Source: Plazaster borealis (Eukaryota > Echinodermata > Asteroidea > Forcipulatida > Labidiasteridae). From it: DNA of 64,000 nucleotides. Position numbers and translations under genes: made by a program. The stretch spans positions 6,386,001 to 6,450,000 of the forward strand of contig CM037472.1 of NCBI GenBank assembly GCA_021014325.1, written 5' to 3'. Position 1 is the first letter of the stretch, and each line of letters starts with the position of its first letter. Below are positions 14,094-25,352 of the stretch, piece by piece. Under the pieces are notes generated by a model, which was not told the DNA's origin, did no database searches, and saw only the letters and a list, made by a program, of their open reading frames with translations.

Positions 14094-14739
14094 GCGTTAT
14101 GAATTTTTAAATGATTAAACTTTGATTTACTGTATTTCAACACTTGATGACGTAATCATGACGTCACAACTACTTGATTGAGGTTTTATCAAGTTCCTTA
14201 CACGGTGTAAATTTGAAGTTGATCTGATACACAGAAGTTAATGTTTTTGCCGGGAAAGTGTTTTTGAAGAATTACACCAAGGCAAACTTTGACCTTCCGG
14301 TACGACCGGAAGTTAAGGTCATACGATTTTGACGTTAACTTTTTAAATGTTGCCCGTGTCTTGATCTATCATATGTCCAAATATAAATACTGTATCTGTA
14401 ATATTTGGGGACATACAGGCTTTCGCATATGGTCACTTTTTTACCTTAAATGGCTTGTAATTTGATACCTGATGACGTCATCATGACGTAACTAAAGCGG
14501 TTTCATCTCCTAATAAATATCTAACTATATGTGAAGTTTCAAGTTCATGTGATGTTGGAAAAGGTGTCTTAGTTACCGGACAAGGGACGAAGAGAAGCAG
14601 AAGAAGTAAAAAAAAAAAAACCGAACAAAAACTAGAGATGAGTTTTTGTCATGTGACAAAAACAAGGTGTTCGCGGGGAGTGATTGAATGAATAAACATT
14701 CTACCTTATCAATCCAATGCCTGGTCCAGGAGTTATGAA

Positions 14740-15350
14740 TTATGAAATTTGGGGTCACGGTACCCAAGGCTAATCTCCAATGCCCAAGGAGTCCATAACT
14801 AAACAAAGTTTGAAAATCGGTTGAGTAGTTCTTGAGATATGGTATCACTTCCGGTTGACCCGGAAGTAAAGGTCAACATGGGGTCACGGCTACTCAAGGC
14901 TAATCTCCAATGCCCAAGGAGTCTATACCTGTAAACAGTCTGAAAATCGGGCGAGTAGTTCTTGAGATATGGTGTCACTTCCGTTTGACCCGGAAGTAAA
15001 GGTCAACATGGGGTCACGGTACCCAAGGCTAATCTCCAATGCCCAAGGAGTCTGTAACTGTAAAAAGTTTGAAAATCGGTTGAGTAGTTCTTGAGATATG
15101 TTGTTACTTCCGGTTGACCCGGAAGTAAAGGTCAACATGGGGTCACGGTTACCCAAAGCTAATCTCCAATGCCCAAGGAGTCTATCACTGAAAACAGTTT
15201 GAAAATCGGTTGTGTAGTTCTTGAGATATGGTCCCACTTCCGGTTGACCCGGAAGTAAAGGTCAACATGGGGTCACGGTTACCCAAGGCTAATCTCCAAT
15301 GCCCAAGGAGTTTATAACTGAAAAAAGTTTGAAAATCGGTTGTGTAGTTC
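14740..15350. repeat. Second block of 130-bp satellite monomers (about five)
   Basis: Same monomer as the 12.1-13.6 kb array, including the ACTTCCGG/CCGGAAGT inverted repeat. The first three monomers match the short blocks ending copies 1 and 2 (5640-6009 and 9055-9417). Two further monomers are present only here. Confidence 0.88.
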
Positions 15351-15356
15351 TTGAAT

Positions 15357-15812
15357 TATGATTTTTTTTTAAATCTGACATTTGATTGTTAGCGAGGTTT
15401 ACACGGACGGCTGTTTTAGAGACTAACAAAGCGTAATGTCAAAATCAGGTTGCGCGAACCTTGAAAAGAGACTAGACTACAAGCATGTTTGAAGGACTTT
15501 GAACCTTGCGGTTTGATTCAATGGAGCAAGCAGCCGCTCACCGTCTAACTGGTTTAGATCGCGTATTGTGTGTGTTGTCAATGCAGTTTATTCCCGCGGT
15601 TTGACAGCGGGTCAATGTATACCCAATTACAACCATAAGTGAAGGTCAAAAAGGTAATATCTCTGTGGAAAAGTTTGAGAAGGCTTAAAAATCTACAACA
15701 TGATGTAAAAATTGTGAGTAATGTGTATGTAAAAAGTACAAGTATTCCTTAAAGTTTGAATTGTGAAGTTTTCAACTTCCGGTTTGAACAGGAAGACAAG
15801 GTTAAACGGTAT
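15357..15812. repeat. Second copy of the 13.55-14.0 kb segment
   Basis: Near-identical to 13556-14010, from 'aaatctgacatttgattgttagcgagg' to 'aacaggaagacaaggt'. It marks the right limit of the large tandem repeat region. Confidence 0.8.
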
Positions 15813-15837
15813 AAGACGCAATTTGGTTCCCAGCTAA

Positions 15838-16275
15838 CCAAAAAACGTTGCGAGAACGTTGTTTCAACGTTGATGTGTAACGTTGTGGTAACGAATTTGT
15901 GTGGACCCTTCTTGATGTTGTGACAACGTTGTCTCTAACGTTGTAAGCCAACGTCCATATATACCACATCCAAAATTAACCTTCTGACAACGTCACAATA
16001 AGTTGTTAGCTAACGTTCCTACAACGTCTCAATGTTATAAGGCAATGTTCCAGCAACGTCCTCAAAAACCATTGCGAGAACAATGTTGCATCTGTACATT
16101 TTCTGTTGTGGCAACGTTGATGTGTAATGTTTTGGTTACGAATTTGTTTGGAGTTTCCTTGATGTTGTGACAACGTTGTCTTCTAATGTTGTGAACCAAC
16201 GTCCATACCACATCCAAAAAATAACCTTCTTACAACGTCATAATATGATGTGAAGTAACGTTTCTGCAACGTTGT
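15838..16275. repeat. AACGTTG-rich repeat, two diverged copies
   Basis: Two blocks of about 230 bp (about 15838-16075 and 16076-16275) share the order 'gcgagaac-ttgtttcaacgttgatgtgtaacgttgtggtaacgaatttgt', then 'ccttgatgttgtgacaacgttgtc', then 'ccacatccaaaa...aaccttcttacaacgtc'. The palindromic core CAACGTTG recurs throughout. A (TTAA)n run follows at 16277-16300. It looks like a non-autonomous element or satellite, with no coding. Confidence 0.75.
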
Positions 16276-16300
16276 TGCTTAATTAATTAATTAATTAATT

Positions 16301-16970
16301 CGAATAATTATTGTCTTAACATAAACTAATCAGTTATGTTACTTTCATGTAATTTATGATACCAATAACTAAATACATACTACATTCACTACGACCTGTA
16401 CATCCTATACTTCCTTATACACTGCATGTCTTATACTTATGTTGTCCAGGATACACAGCCTTCCTAGTCATGGTTTAAACCTTTTTTAACTAAAACTGTT
16501 TACTTTTTAATTCACGTACTTTTGATGTACATATTTTTTTATAGACGAATATATACACAAAAGTACACAAACTTGCAACGAATAACTAAATTCAATCAAA
16601 TTGATCAAAGGAGAATCACACACTTCTAAGCCCCGCCCACAAATTTGCATGTTTGTCAACGTTGGCCAACGTTGTCTCAACGTTGGCACAACATTAGCAT
16701 GATCTTCTTCGTGTATTTTCAGGATTTCTGTCATTTGGTTGCTTCACCTTAAAACATTTTAACGTAAGCAATGATTCTGACCATCAAACTTGTCCAATAA
16801 CTATCAAGCAAACTATTTACGTAAAGAAACTTTTATTTTAAATTGAGAGTAAACATGTAACTTTACTCCAAAAATGTATGACCATAAAAACTTACTTGGT
16901 AAGTGTCACAACCCCGAGTCCCTAAAAAGATCCTATGACCAGTAGTTTTGTGATCAAGAACATTAAACTT
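16301..16970. other. No gene seen; small AACGTTG cluster
   Basis: AT-rich unassigned sequence. At about 16652-16692 a short 'gtcaacgttggccaacgttgtctcaacgttgg' cluster resembles the neighbouring repeat family. Nothing else supported. Confidence 0.5.
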
Positions 16971-16974
16971 AATT

Positions 16975-17620
16975 TATTAACACTATGTAATAATAAATAA
17001 TAAATAATAATAAATCATTCTTGTAAAGCGCATTCCGTCCATGGCAGGACCCCAATGGCTGTACAGGCACGAAACTTATTTTAAGAACATAAACAATTCT
17101 TAAACTACACATTATTATACAAAAACGCATGACAAAAATTTCACAAGATAAAGTGAAACAACTGGCAGGAGAAATTTTTAAAAAAGTCACATGCTAAGCA
17201 GATGGGTTTTAAGTGAACTCTTGAACAGATCTAGTGAGTTTGCATTCCTAACATGGGTTGGAAGCCGGTTCCAGAGTTCGGGAGCTGCGTATGCAAATGA
17301 TCTCTGGCCCTATGTAACTGTATTCGTGGTTTTCCGCCAAAGAGTCGTGGTAGCAGCGTTTGATCTTAGAGTACGAGAAGGTTCATTGATGCAGATGAGA
17401 TCACGTAGATAGTTTGGCGCTAGTCCGTTGAGAGCTTTGAAGGTTAGAAGCATGAGTTTGTATATGATTCGCTTCTTCACGGTCAGTCAATGCAGGTCTT
17501 GTAAAATAGGTGTTATGTGATCATGCTTCTTGCTCAAAGTAACCAACTGGGCCGCAGCATTTTGTTTGAGCTGGAGTTTGTTTAATTGAAAGTCTGGAAG
17601 GCCGTGCAAAAGACTGTTGC
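16975..17620 (-). mobile_element. Probable LINE 3' end (CR1/L2-like), truncated
   Basis: Read on the minus strand, the segment ends with 'gaatgcgctttacaagaatgattta' followed by TTATT-type microsatellite repeats (16985-17015). This is the sort of 3' tail I associate with CR1/L2-clade LINEs and SINEs that use them. Upstream on that strand (17191-17620) is a conserved-looking non-repetitive stretch. No reverse transcriptase motif is visible, so only the 3' part is present. The assignment rests on the tail alone. Confidence 0.45.
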
Positions 17621-18360
17621 ATGAGTCAAACATCCAAACAAAGAAAGAAAGAGTATCCATCACAGTTGGAACTAGGAAATTTATTGTGTTTTCATTAACC
17701 TCAAAAATTAACTAAGATCTACGGTACAGAATAATCATTTACTTATAATTAATTCCCACCACCACTATTAACAGCTGTCGTCTAAGGGCGGTACGATACC
17801 GGCTGGGAAGCGTACACCTCGCCAATGGCTGATGTGACCCGGTGCCTTGATTAATTAAGAGGGTGTGCCTTCCACGGTATGGTTGCCTCACTTTCGGCCA
17901 CTGCCCAACAAATATTGGGCAATGGGCCCCGTACTGGTAATGTTGGGGCGCGTACCGGCAGTACCGCTACGGTACTGCCCTTATTCAACCCGTATACAGC
18001 CAGTACTGGTTTGATTTTGGCGGACGTTGCAGGACCCGTTAGGGCACACCGTAAAGGTTCGTTACAGGCCCTGTAACCGTAACGCGGCACGGCAGATCGA
18101 CCCTCAGCTGAATCAAGCTCTGTGTAATGTTGGACGATACCATTATCAGACTGAATTAGGGGCGGGTGATGGCAACTTCGATTGCTATGACATTTTGATG
18201 CCGTTTTTAATGTCTTTATTTACCATGCACTTTAATAAAAATAAAAATAAATCTTGATTTTTTGAAGTTTTGAAATATTGTACATTTTTGGTGTCTAAAG
18301 ACAATAATTATTGTTTGACTGATTTTCTATACCCCTTTCAATAATGCTTTGATTCACAAA
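17621..18360. other. No gene recognised; GC-richer island near 17.8-18.1 kb
   Basis: About 17780-18110 is richer in G+C and CpG than its surroundings ('gggcgcgtaccggcagtaccgctacggtactgcc') with short internal inverted repeats such as GCCCAATATTTGTTGGGC-like arms. Open frames on both strands mirror each other and have no family features. Confidence 0.4.
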
Positions 18361-18363
18361 TTA

Positions 18364-18605
18364 GGCCCCGCCCCTTGATCGGTTTCGTTGTAAACATACA
18401 CCGACATACTGTACCGTTCCCGTAATGGACCTGTTCGTGTATTTCGGTACTTGCCAAAAACGCATGCGCAGCATCGTGATCCACCAGTTACAGGCCCCGC
18501 CCCTTGATCGGTTTTGTTGTAAACATACGGGCATGCGGTACCGTTCCCGTAATGGACCTGTTCGAGTATTTCGGTACTTGCTAATAACGCATGCGCAGCA
18601 TCGTA
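18364..18605. repeat. Direct repeat of about 120 bp, two copies
   Basis: Copies at about 18364-18480 and 18493-18602 share 'ggccccgccccttgatcggttt.gttgtaaacata', 'gtaccgttcccgtaatggacctgttcg.gtatttcggtacttgc' and 'aacgcatgcgcagcatcgt'. They sit directly upstream of the perfect palindrome at 18639-18675. A 175-codon minus-strand open frame here is produced by the repeat. Confidence 0.85.
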
Positions 18606-18638
18606 TTGCGTATTGAGTAGCGCGCGGCACGGGCGCAG

Positions 18639-18675
18639 GCCATAGATATAGAATATAGTATTCTATATCTATGGC
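18639..18675. repeat. Perfect 17-bp inverted repeat with 3-base loop
   Basis: GCCATAGATATAGAATA, TAG, TATTCTATATCTATGGC. The near-duplicate flanks 'ggcacgggcgcagg' on both sides suggest a local duplication/inversion event. It would form a strong cruciform or hairpin. Confidence 0.9.
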
Positions 18676-18699
18676 GCAGGCACGGGCGCAGGCGCGCAA

Positions 18700-19860
18700 A
18701 TTCACATTCGTGCGCTGGGCGGCAATTTTGTTCTCACTTTTCTGCCGAACTTTAGATTTGCGCACGTACGTACACCCGGAGTCTGACAGAACCGTCCTCT
18801 TGTCCTCTGTATGACCTTGTTCTCTCCGACTGCTTCGTGACACCTGCTTTGGGAACATCAACACAACAATATTTGGTGAGTTGGTCACGTTGTCGTGACG
18901 TTAACTGACAGAAGTTTTTGGTATACTAATTCAAGTCCATAAAAGAAGCCCTGGAAATATCACATTGAAACAAAACTACCATCTTATTGGCAACAGTTCT
19001 ATTTGGGTCGCCCTACTTTCGGTTTACTTTTACAAGATTGATACGGTATTAAACAACTCAAAATTCAAATGGCCGCTTCTTCTAAACACACCACAATAAT
19101 GTGCATACAGTGAGCTTAATCAATACATCATATTTTCAACTATTATTTTCGTCAACCTCTTATATACGTGGGTGTAGGTAGAATTCTCTCCCAGCCTCAA
19201 AATAATGCAAACTTAATCACTTCCTTAAAACAATAATAATTAGCTAACTTACAGTTAATTCTGACTTCTATAGGGATGCGTCAATGGTGATCAGAACTCG
19301 GGCTGACTCTTACAGCTACCGCTGTTCTCTTATTTTGGCTCTTGCCAAATCTGTGTCTTACGACAAATTTCTATCACTAGGCTATCGCCTATAACTGTGG
19401 GAACTTATCCCAAAACTCAGACCATTGGTCTATGTGGTTAGAGCTATCGCTCTCTCGATGCCACCCTCTCTTTAGGATTGCTCTCTCCCTTTCTGCCCCC
19501 TTCGGTCTTTTCCTTCGTAAAATAGCGAACAACCTTTTCTTATCCTTAACTAATGATAATCAAAATACCTTTAATATTATATAAATATAAAACAAACTTC
19601 CTCCGCAACCAGATGTGGAGAATGACGTTCGTCACTTCTTGAATATTCAACATCACTTATTCGTACTATATACATTGATTCCAACTTGGGGAGTGCCAGC
19701 TCTGCTGGATGACGTAATGGACAAGGCAAATAAAAATATCGCCCTCTTGTGACAGTAAGAAGCACTGCAGAAGTTGATAACGTATAACATTTTGAGAAAC
19801 GACTCCTTTCTAAGGAATGTGGTTTTAGGGAAAAGGATTCAACAGTTTCAGGACAAAATC
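18700..19860. other. No gene recognised
   Basis: Unassigned sequence. A pyrimidine-rich stretch lies at about 19300-19530. Short open frames on both strands lack motifs. Confidence 0.4.
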
Positions 19861-19861
19861 G

Positions 19862-20790
19862 CAACCTTCAGGCAACGTTTTTTTTAAAAAGTTGCGACAA
19901 AACGTGCAAGCAATGTTTCAAAACAATGTCCAAATAAAACGTTGTTGCAACGTTGCATATACGGCAGTATGTAACATGACAAAGTGCAACTTTCAGGCAA
20001 CAGTTCTATAAAAAACTTCCGAGCGATGTTAGGGAACAGAAAATTATAACATTGTTGCAACGTTGTGTTTAAGTTAGCATGTAACATGACGAAACTACAA
20101 CATTCATGCAATGTTGCGAAAAAACGTGCAAGCAATGTTTCAAAACAATGTCCAAATAAAACGTTTTTGCAACGTTGCATTTACGTCATATTTAAGAAGA
20201 CAAAAGTGCAACCTTCAGGCAACGTTCCTAAAAAAAACCTCCGGGCGACGTTAGGGAACAGAAAAATATAACATTGTTGCAACGTTGTGTTTAAGTTAGC
20301 ATGTAACATGACGAAACTACAACCTTCAGGCAATGTTGCGACAAAACGTGCTAGCAATGTTTCAAAACAATGTCCAAATAAAACGTTGTTGCAACGTTGA
20401 ATATACGTCAGTATGTAACATGACAAAAGTGCAACCTTCAGGCAACGTTTCTAAAAAAACTTTCAGGCGATGTTAGGGAACAGAAAAATATAACATTGTT
20501 GCAACGTTGTGTTTAAGTTAGCATGTAACATGACGAAACTAAAACCTTCAGGCAATGTTGCGACAAAACGTTCAAGCAATGTTTCAAAACAATGTCCAAA
20601 TAAAACGTTGTTGCAACGTTGCATATACATCAGTATGTAACATGACAAAAGTGCAACCTTCAGGCAACGTTGCGGCAAAACCTTTTCGCGATGTTACGAT
20701 ACAACGTCATCATTTCACGTTGTTGCAACATTGTATGTACGTTACTAAGCAACATGACGAAACCGCAACCTTCAGGAAACGTTGCAGTTA
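19862..20790. repeat. Tandem repeat, about 222-bp period (dimer of about 111 bp), AACGTTG family
   Basis: 'acaatgtccaaataaaacg' recurs near 19923, 20145, 20367 and 20589. Each period has two half-units centred on 'gttgttgcaacgttg', separated by 'atgtaacatgac.aaa.tgcaaccttcaggcaacgtt'. About 4.2 periods are present. The repeat resembles 15838-16275 in its CAACGTTG core but has a different body. Open frames on both strands follow the repeat and are not taken as genes. Confidence 0.88.
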
Positions 20791-21533
20791 GGTCGTGTGT
20801 TACCTGGGTTGGAGTTAGGTGCGAAGATTGTTGGACTTACACAGAGGAAGCCAGTCTCTGTAGACCTAATCTGGATCTGTAAGGTTTATTATCGAATTTA
20901 AGGGAGAGCTAATCACGTCTTACTTAAAGTGTTTCGTTTTTTAACTTAATTACAGAAGTATGACTGCTAGAGTCACTGAAGAGGAGTCGGTACAGACTTG
21001 TGTTAAAAAATAATTATGGGTTCAAATAAAGACATAAATTACAAGATTGCTAAAAGCTTACTTATATCATTTATGTATAGAGGCACGGCTGAAGAATGGT
21101 CCTTTAAATGGCAGTATAGGCCTACATGGTGAACTTAATGTCATACACATATACCTCTCCAAAAGTTTATATAAAAATAGTAGTACAAACAGTTGGATTA
21201 TACGTACAAACAATACTAAATTTCTGACAAAAATATTTTACTCAGCAACTACCCTGTACACTACAATTAGGAACCCACAATCCCGTCACTACAATTTCTT
21301 AGGGAACAAATTTAGCAGTGCAAAACCAAACCAGACATCATGAAAATTCCCATACCACATAAAAGTACATCACAGCTATCTCCATGAACCAAACTTGGAC
21401 AAGTCAGGATATAAACCTGAATAAAAAAGCAACTTCACAATCATGAAAGAGATCCAAAAGTCAATACACATACATTATACAATATTTTAAATGGCATGTA
21501 ATATAGTTATACAACAAAATACAACAGGCAATC

Positions 21534-22260
21534 TCATCCACAAAATTTGAATGACAACAAGTCTGGCAATATCCAAAAGGTGGAACAACACAAAAAGGAA
21601 ACTTGAACTTTATATAATGAAAAGAAGTACATAACTGGTGGTGCGGTGGTGCGGAAAAACATCCAGACTCTTTCATGAAGTGCTATAATACCAATAATTA
21701 TAGGTGGATCAGAGGCAGCTTGAGCTGCCACCGGTATGCAGGATTCCTCTGTTATTTCACAAATTAAGTCATGGCATTTGGCCAAAGACCCAAGATGACA
21801 GACACTATGGGCCACCAATACAGGTACATGCTAATAAATTACAATCCCTGAATACAAAGGCGACTTCTCTACTTTGTCTCTAGCTTTGCCATCTGGCAAC
21901 CTAAACGAGTGGCTACTAAAAATACTGAGGCTCTCAGAAACTGCATGGTGTCTAACTTAAACACCCACAGAAGGAGAAACAAAAATACCTCCTGCCACCT
22001 CTACATTTTAAAAAACAGCAGCTCCAACTAAAACTTGCTCAAAAATAGTATCTATCACCTCAACCGAATGTGAAAATGTAATAGGGTCAGAAGAATTCAA
22101 CTTGTTAACTCTGTCTTCACCAGGCTTTTCAAAAAGCTTAAAAATTGCAGTGAATCTGTTATTCAGTGCAGCTTCAATGCTATCCACTGCACGTTTACAT
22201 ACAACATGACTTACACTGTATCTTCATCTTCCTCACAAGTCGATACAAAATCTGTTAAGG
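21534..22260 (-). pseudogene. Weak decayed coding fragments, family unknown
   Basis: On the minus strand, frame segments with protein-like composition occur in different frames. Around 22190-22020 the frame reads SIEAALNNRFTAIFKLFEKP... and continues to a stop near 22010. Around 21810-21620 another includes ITEESCIPVAAQAASDPPII. Stops and frame changes separate them, and no splice-site pair joins them cleanly. They could be exons of a broken gene or transposon, or chance. I do not recognise the family. Confidence 0.25.
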
Positions 22261-23014
22261 CACTGACTATACAGACCGATCTTTTTTTAGCTCGCACTCG
22301 CAAGTGCTGATGCACGCCGGGCTGCCATTGCTGGGACGCTGGCAGCGCAAGGCTTTGTGTACAAAGACGTGGAAAAACGGTTGTCTTTTAAACTTGTTAT
22401 GTGAATTAAGTATCGTTCTCAAGAATTTACACAATTGCCCTGTAAATGAAATACAAAACAATACAGCGGCGGCGGAACACTTTTAAAAGTGGGGGGGGGG
22501 GCCCTTTTTTCCCGATGTATTTTATTTCCATTTGCACAACATAGGTATGTTGGGCTATTTGGGGTACAAAATAGACCCACACATGACTCTAACGGTCTTC
22601 CAGGAGTAGAGTAGACCAATCCCTAAAAGAAACTGTCAAATTTGGCCGTTATCGAGCATTTTCAAATATCTAAGTTCACGTGATTTATCTGAACCAATTC
22701 TTTTACGCAGATAAATCACAAGATCTTTGGAGTTAATTTTACTTTCAGCGATCTAAAAAGTGTATTACTGAACCAAATTCAACTCGACTGGTTAACAACA
22801 GGAGCGATTGACGCAGCTCTAAGCCAAAATGAATTTGCCCGTAAAAATGGCGTTTTTCGGGAACGATCGTTAGACAAAATTACTATACCTTATACATTGA
22901 ACAACTACCACCATTCTGTGATTTGCCAATTGGCCATCAAGACGTGTTTTGTTAGATCGACTAAATGCAGATTGTGTCTACGTCATTCAGCCGCTAAGCT
23001 AATCGGATAACGTG
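22261..23014. other. Unassigned sequence with poly-G junction
   Basis: A 'gcggcggaacacttttaaaagtggggggggg' motif lies at about 22466-22500. It resembles the '..aaaagtgggggg...ttccgccgccgg' motif at 24650-24730 (reverse sense at its right end), suggesting edges of one repeat family. No coding gene recognised. Confidence 0.4.
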
Positions 23015-23099
23015 GCGAGTGCGCATGCTCATAAGACGCATCCCGACCGTGCCTCTAGCCTCTTTCTAGAATGGTGTCTTTATGAGCATGCGCACTTGC
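23015..23099. repeat. Foldback: about 25-bp arms around a 35-base loop
   Basis: Left arm 'gcgagtgcgcatgctcataagac' (from 23015) pairs with right arm 'gtctttatgagcatgcgcacttgc' (to 23099) with one or two mismatches. A small foldback element or remnant TIR pair. Confidence 0.85.
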
Positions 23100-23299
23100 A
23101 GACAAGCATTTTTCAAAACGGCCGCACAAAATTTTTTTTTAATGAATTATCGGAAATAGGTTGATTTAATTTGTGAATATGTATATATGTAAATATAATA
23201 CAGGGTTGCTTGGAGTATTGAGACCACAAGACTCATACAATAAAATCTTGACTATTGACCTGACGACAGCACAGAAAGTGGTTTATGGGAGTTGTTGAT

Positions 23300-24640
23300 T
23301 TTTAGTGTAAATAAATTATGGTGGTGTTTCAGTGGGTGTGTTGTTCATCCTACCTTTTACAGAAATCAAAACAGGACAAAACAAGGTCACAATACTGCAC
23401 CAAACTACACGTTTCACTTTCAGATATAAAAAAATGTACAGGGCAGCGACCCACACCACCCGGTACTCAGAGCTACATTCTATACCTTGCCACTTCAAAG
23501 AAAGACATTACAGTGTTGACTTGTTTTTAATTAAGATGAATTTTAAACCATTTATGGGTATGATGAGCTAGCACACATTAGTGATTCAGCGCAAATAAAA
23601 AAATAAACACTTTCGCGGTAATATGCGCCATCATGTTCAGGCGTGCTATTAAAACTAATGGACCATCGCACCAGTCCTCAGTAAACTTTGGGAAACCTAA
23701 TTTGCAAAGTGAATAGTGATTAGGGCCTATAACGTGGTGGTCAAGTTCATGGACGGTGAAACTTGTTTTCAAATTGAAACACAATTGTCATTATCATCGG
23801 CGTTTATACGAATCAGCAAAATTTCCCCTTGAAAAAATAATCGAGAACCACAAACTAGAAAAAGAAAAGGTAACACTATCGATTTAAATATAGGAATCAA
23901 ACTTTAATAATAAAACAAGAATAATGTTTTGTTTCGAGGGATGAAAAAAGAAACTTGGAGAAAACCCACATTGACAGTCACTCGATCGCGCAACATTGCA
24001 CGTGGGAGGCACTAGCGTAGTCCGCTGGGCTACGCGAGAATTAAAAAACTAGGCAGCAAAATACTTTATATAATGTCACATCATGCAGTCGTGCACGCGT
24101 CAACAGGGGGAGGGTGGGCTCGTTTCGCATCATTTTACCACTGCTTAACTAAATGAACTAGAAATATTTTCGGGGCCTAATAAAGATGACATCGGGGTTA
24201 TTATCAGATGTATATGGTGAGCCTTATTAAAATGGGAGACTACATTTAAATAAAACATCTGATACTACATTGCGGCTAAGGCTGTAACTGCGGCTGGTGC
24301 ATGCTAACGGCTTCTAATGGGAATAACGCACGGAGACACGTTGTGGCGGAGCCGGGATTCCGGAACCAGCCCGCTATAAAGTCAGCCTATTTTTTACACC
24401 CGATCGCTAGTCTCGTGTGTGCTACTCGCACCAGCGGTGACTCGCACTACAGGACTGGTGAAATGTGCATCGTGGGCCATTACTATTAACTATAATCTAT
24501 TGTCCGGGGATGGCAACTCGCCTAAGTTTGGCGTTACTTGCTGTTTTTTGTTATATTAATAAGATTATTTTGAGAAATGTAAAGGTGTGTTTAATATTAC
24601 AAAAGGTAGTTGTCAGTGAACCATAATTTGGTTTTAATAG
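23300..24640. other. Non-coding part of the duplicated segment
   Basis: Short open frames on both strands (23318-23571, 23578-23784, 24301-24489) recur unchanged in the right copy, as expected from duplication alone. None has a motif or splice structure that supports a gene. Confidence 0.4.
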
Positions 24641-24649
24641 CTCGATTAA

Positions 24650-24812
24650 AAGTGGGGGGGGGGGCAAAATGACTACATTTTCAAAAGTGGGGGGGGGCAA
24701 CGGCCTCGGCCCCCGGTTCCGCCGCCGGTGAAACAATACCCACAGAGAGCTCTATGACATTATCCCTCCCAGCAAATACATAGTATTTGGAGCATGGCCA
24801 GAGCCATGCTCC
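24650..24812. repeat. Poly-G/GCCGCC motif and adjacent hairpin
   Basis: Two 'aaaagtggggggg' runs flank 'caaaatgactacattttc', followed by 'ggttccgccgccggtg'. At about 24788-24812 'ggagcatggccagagccatgctcc' forms a GGAGCATGGC/GCCATGCTCC hairpin. The same sequence occurs in the right duplicate near 61390-61555, with shorter G runs. Confidence 0.7.
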
Positions 24813-25352
24813 CAACAAAATTAGAGAGAAATAGGCTACCTATGGAGAATAAAATTATGTGCTCCTCTTGCTCAAAGCTAAAATGGAAAAGAGCGTGAGT
24901 CCAAAGGTCGCACACACCAACTTAAGTTGTTTTTGTAATTAAAAATCAGTATGCTAATTAAAAGTTTTAAGACATAATGAGGGCGCACTTAATCTCCCCA
25001 CATTTATATAAAGTTCATAATCATAATCGGTACCCCATGATCCTGTGAAACATCTCTTTATAGTATATCTGTTGAAGTCGAGGAAACGGCAATTGAAGAC
25101 CCCGGCCCTCCCTTCGGCTTAGACACCGCCGTGCTTACTTCAATTACCTTACCGCAATCTGATATACCGGTACATGCACAAAATCCCCGTACGAAAAGCA
25201 GTCACTTTTGGGATGTGTGTTCATTAAATATGGACGCACAATTTTTGTTATTTGTTCGGAAATAATGTCGCTGCAAGTCTATTCCAAAGTGCCGAAAAAT
25301 TGCCGCTGTAGTTCCCCGCTCGTCAACGTCTCACCGTATAGGAGGGCCTCGC

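Larger units (their letters stand above)
9418..15113. repeat. Large tandem repeat, copy 3 (about 5.7 kb, long form with satellite core)
   Basis: Follows copies 1 and 2 base for base to about 11845, then carries about 2.25 kb absent from them: satellite monomers plus a unique segment. It rejoins their sequence at 'gcgttatgaatttttaaatg' near 14094. The short repeat 'gcgtt(atgaa)' at both edges could have mediated deletion in an ancestor of copies 1 and 2. At the right end it continues into more satellite instead of joining another unit start. Confidence 0.88.

Noticed and set aside
12096..15237. Minus-strand frames of 60-104 codons containing GHWRLALG...RDPMLTFTSG repeats
   Set aside because: Translations of the 130-bp satellite monomer. 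Frames break irregularly and no unit begins or ends like a gene.
18361..18888. A 175-codon minus-strand open frame
   Set aside because: It runs through two direct repeats and a palindrome, and its internal duplication mirrors the DNA repeat.
19884..20882. Overlapping open frames on both strands in the 20-kb repeat
   Set aside because: They follow the 222-bp tandem period and are open in antiparallel frames.
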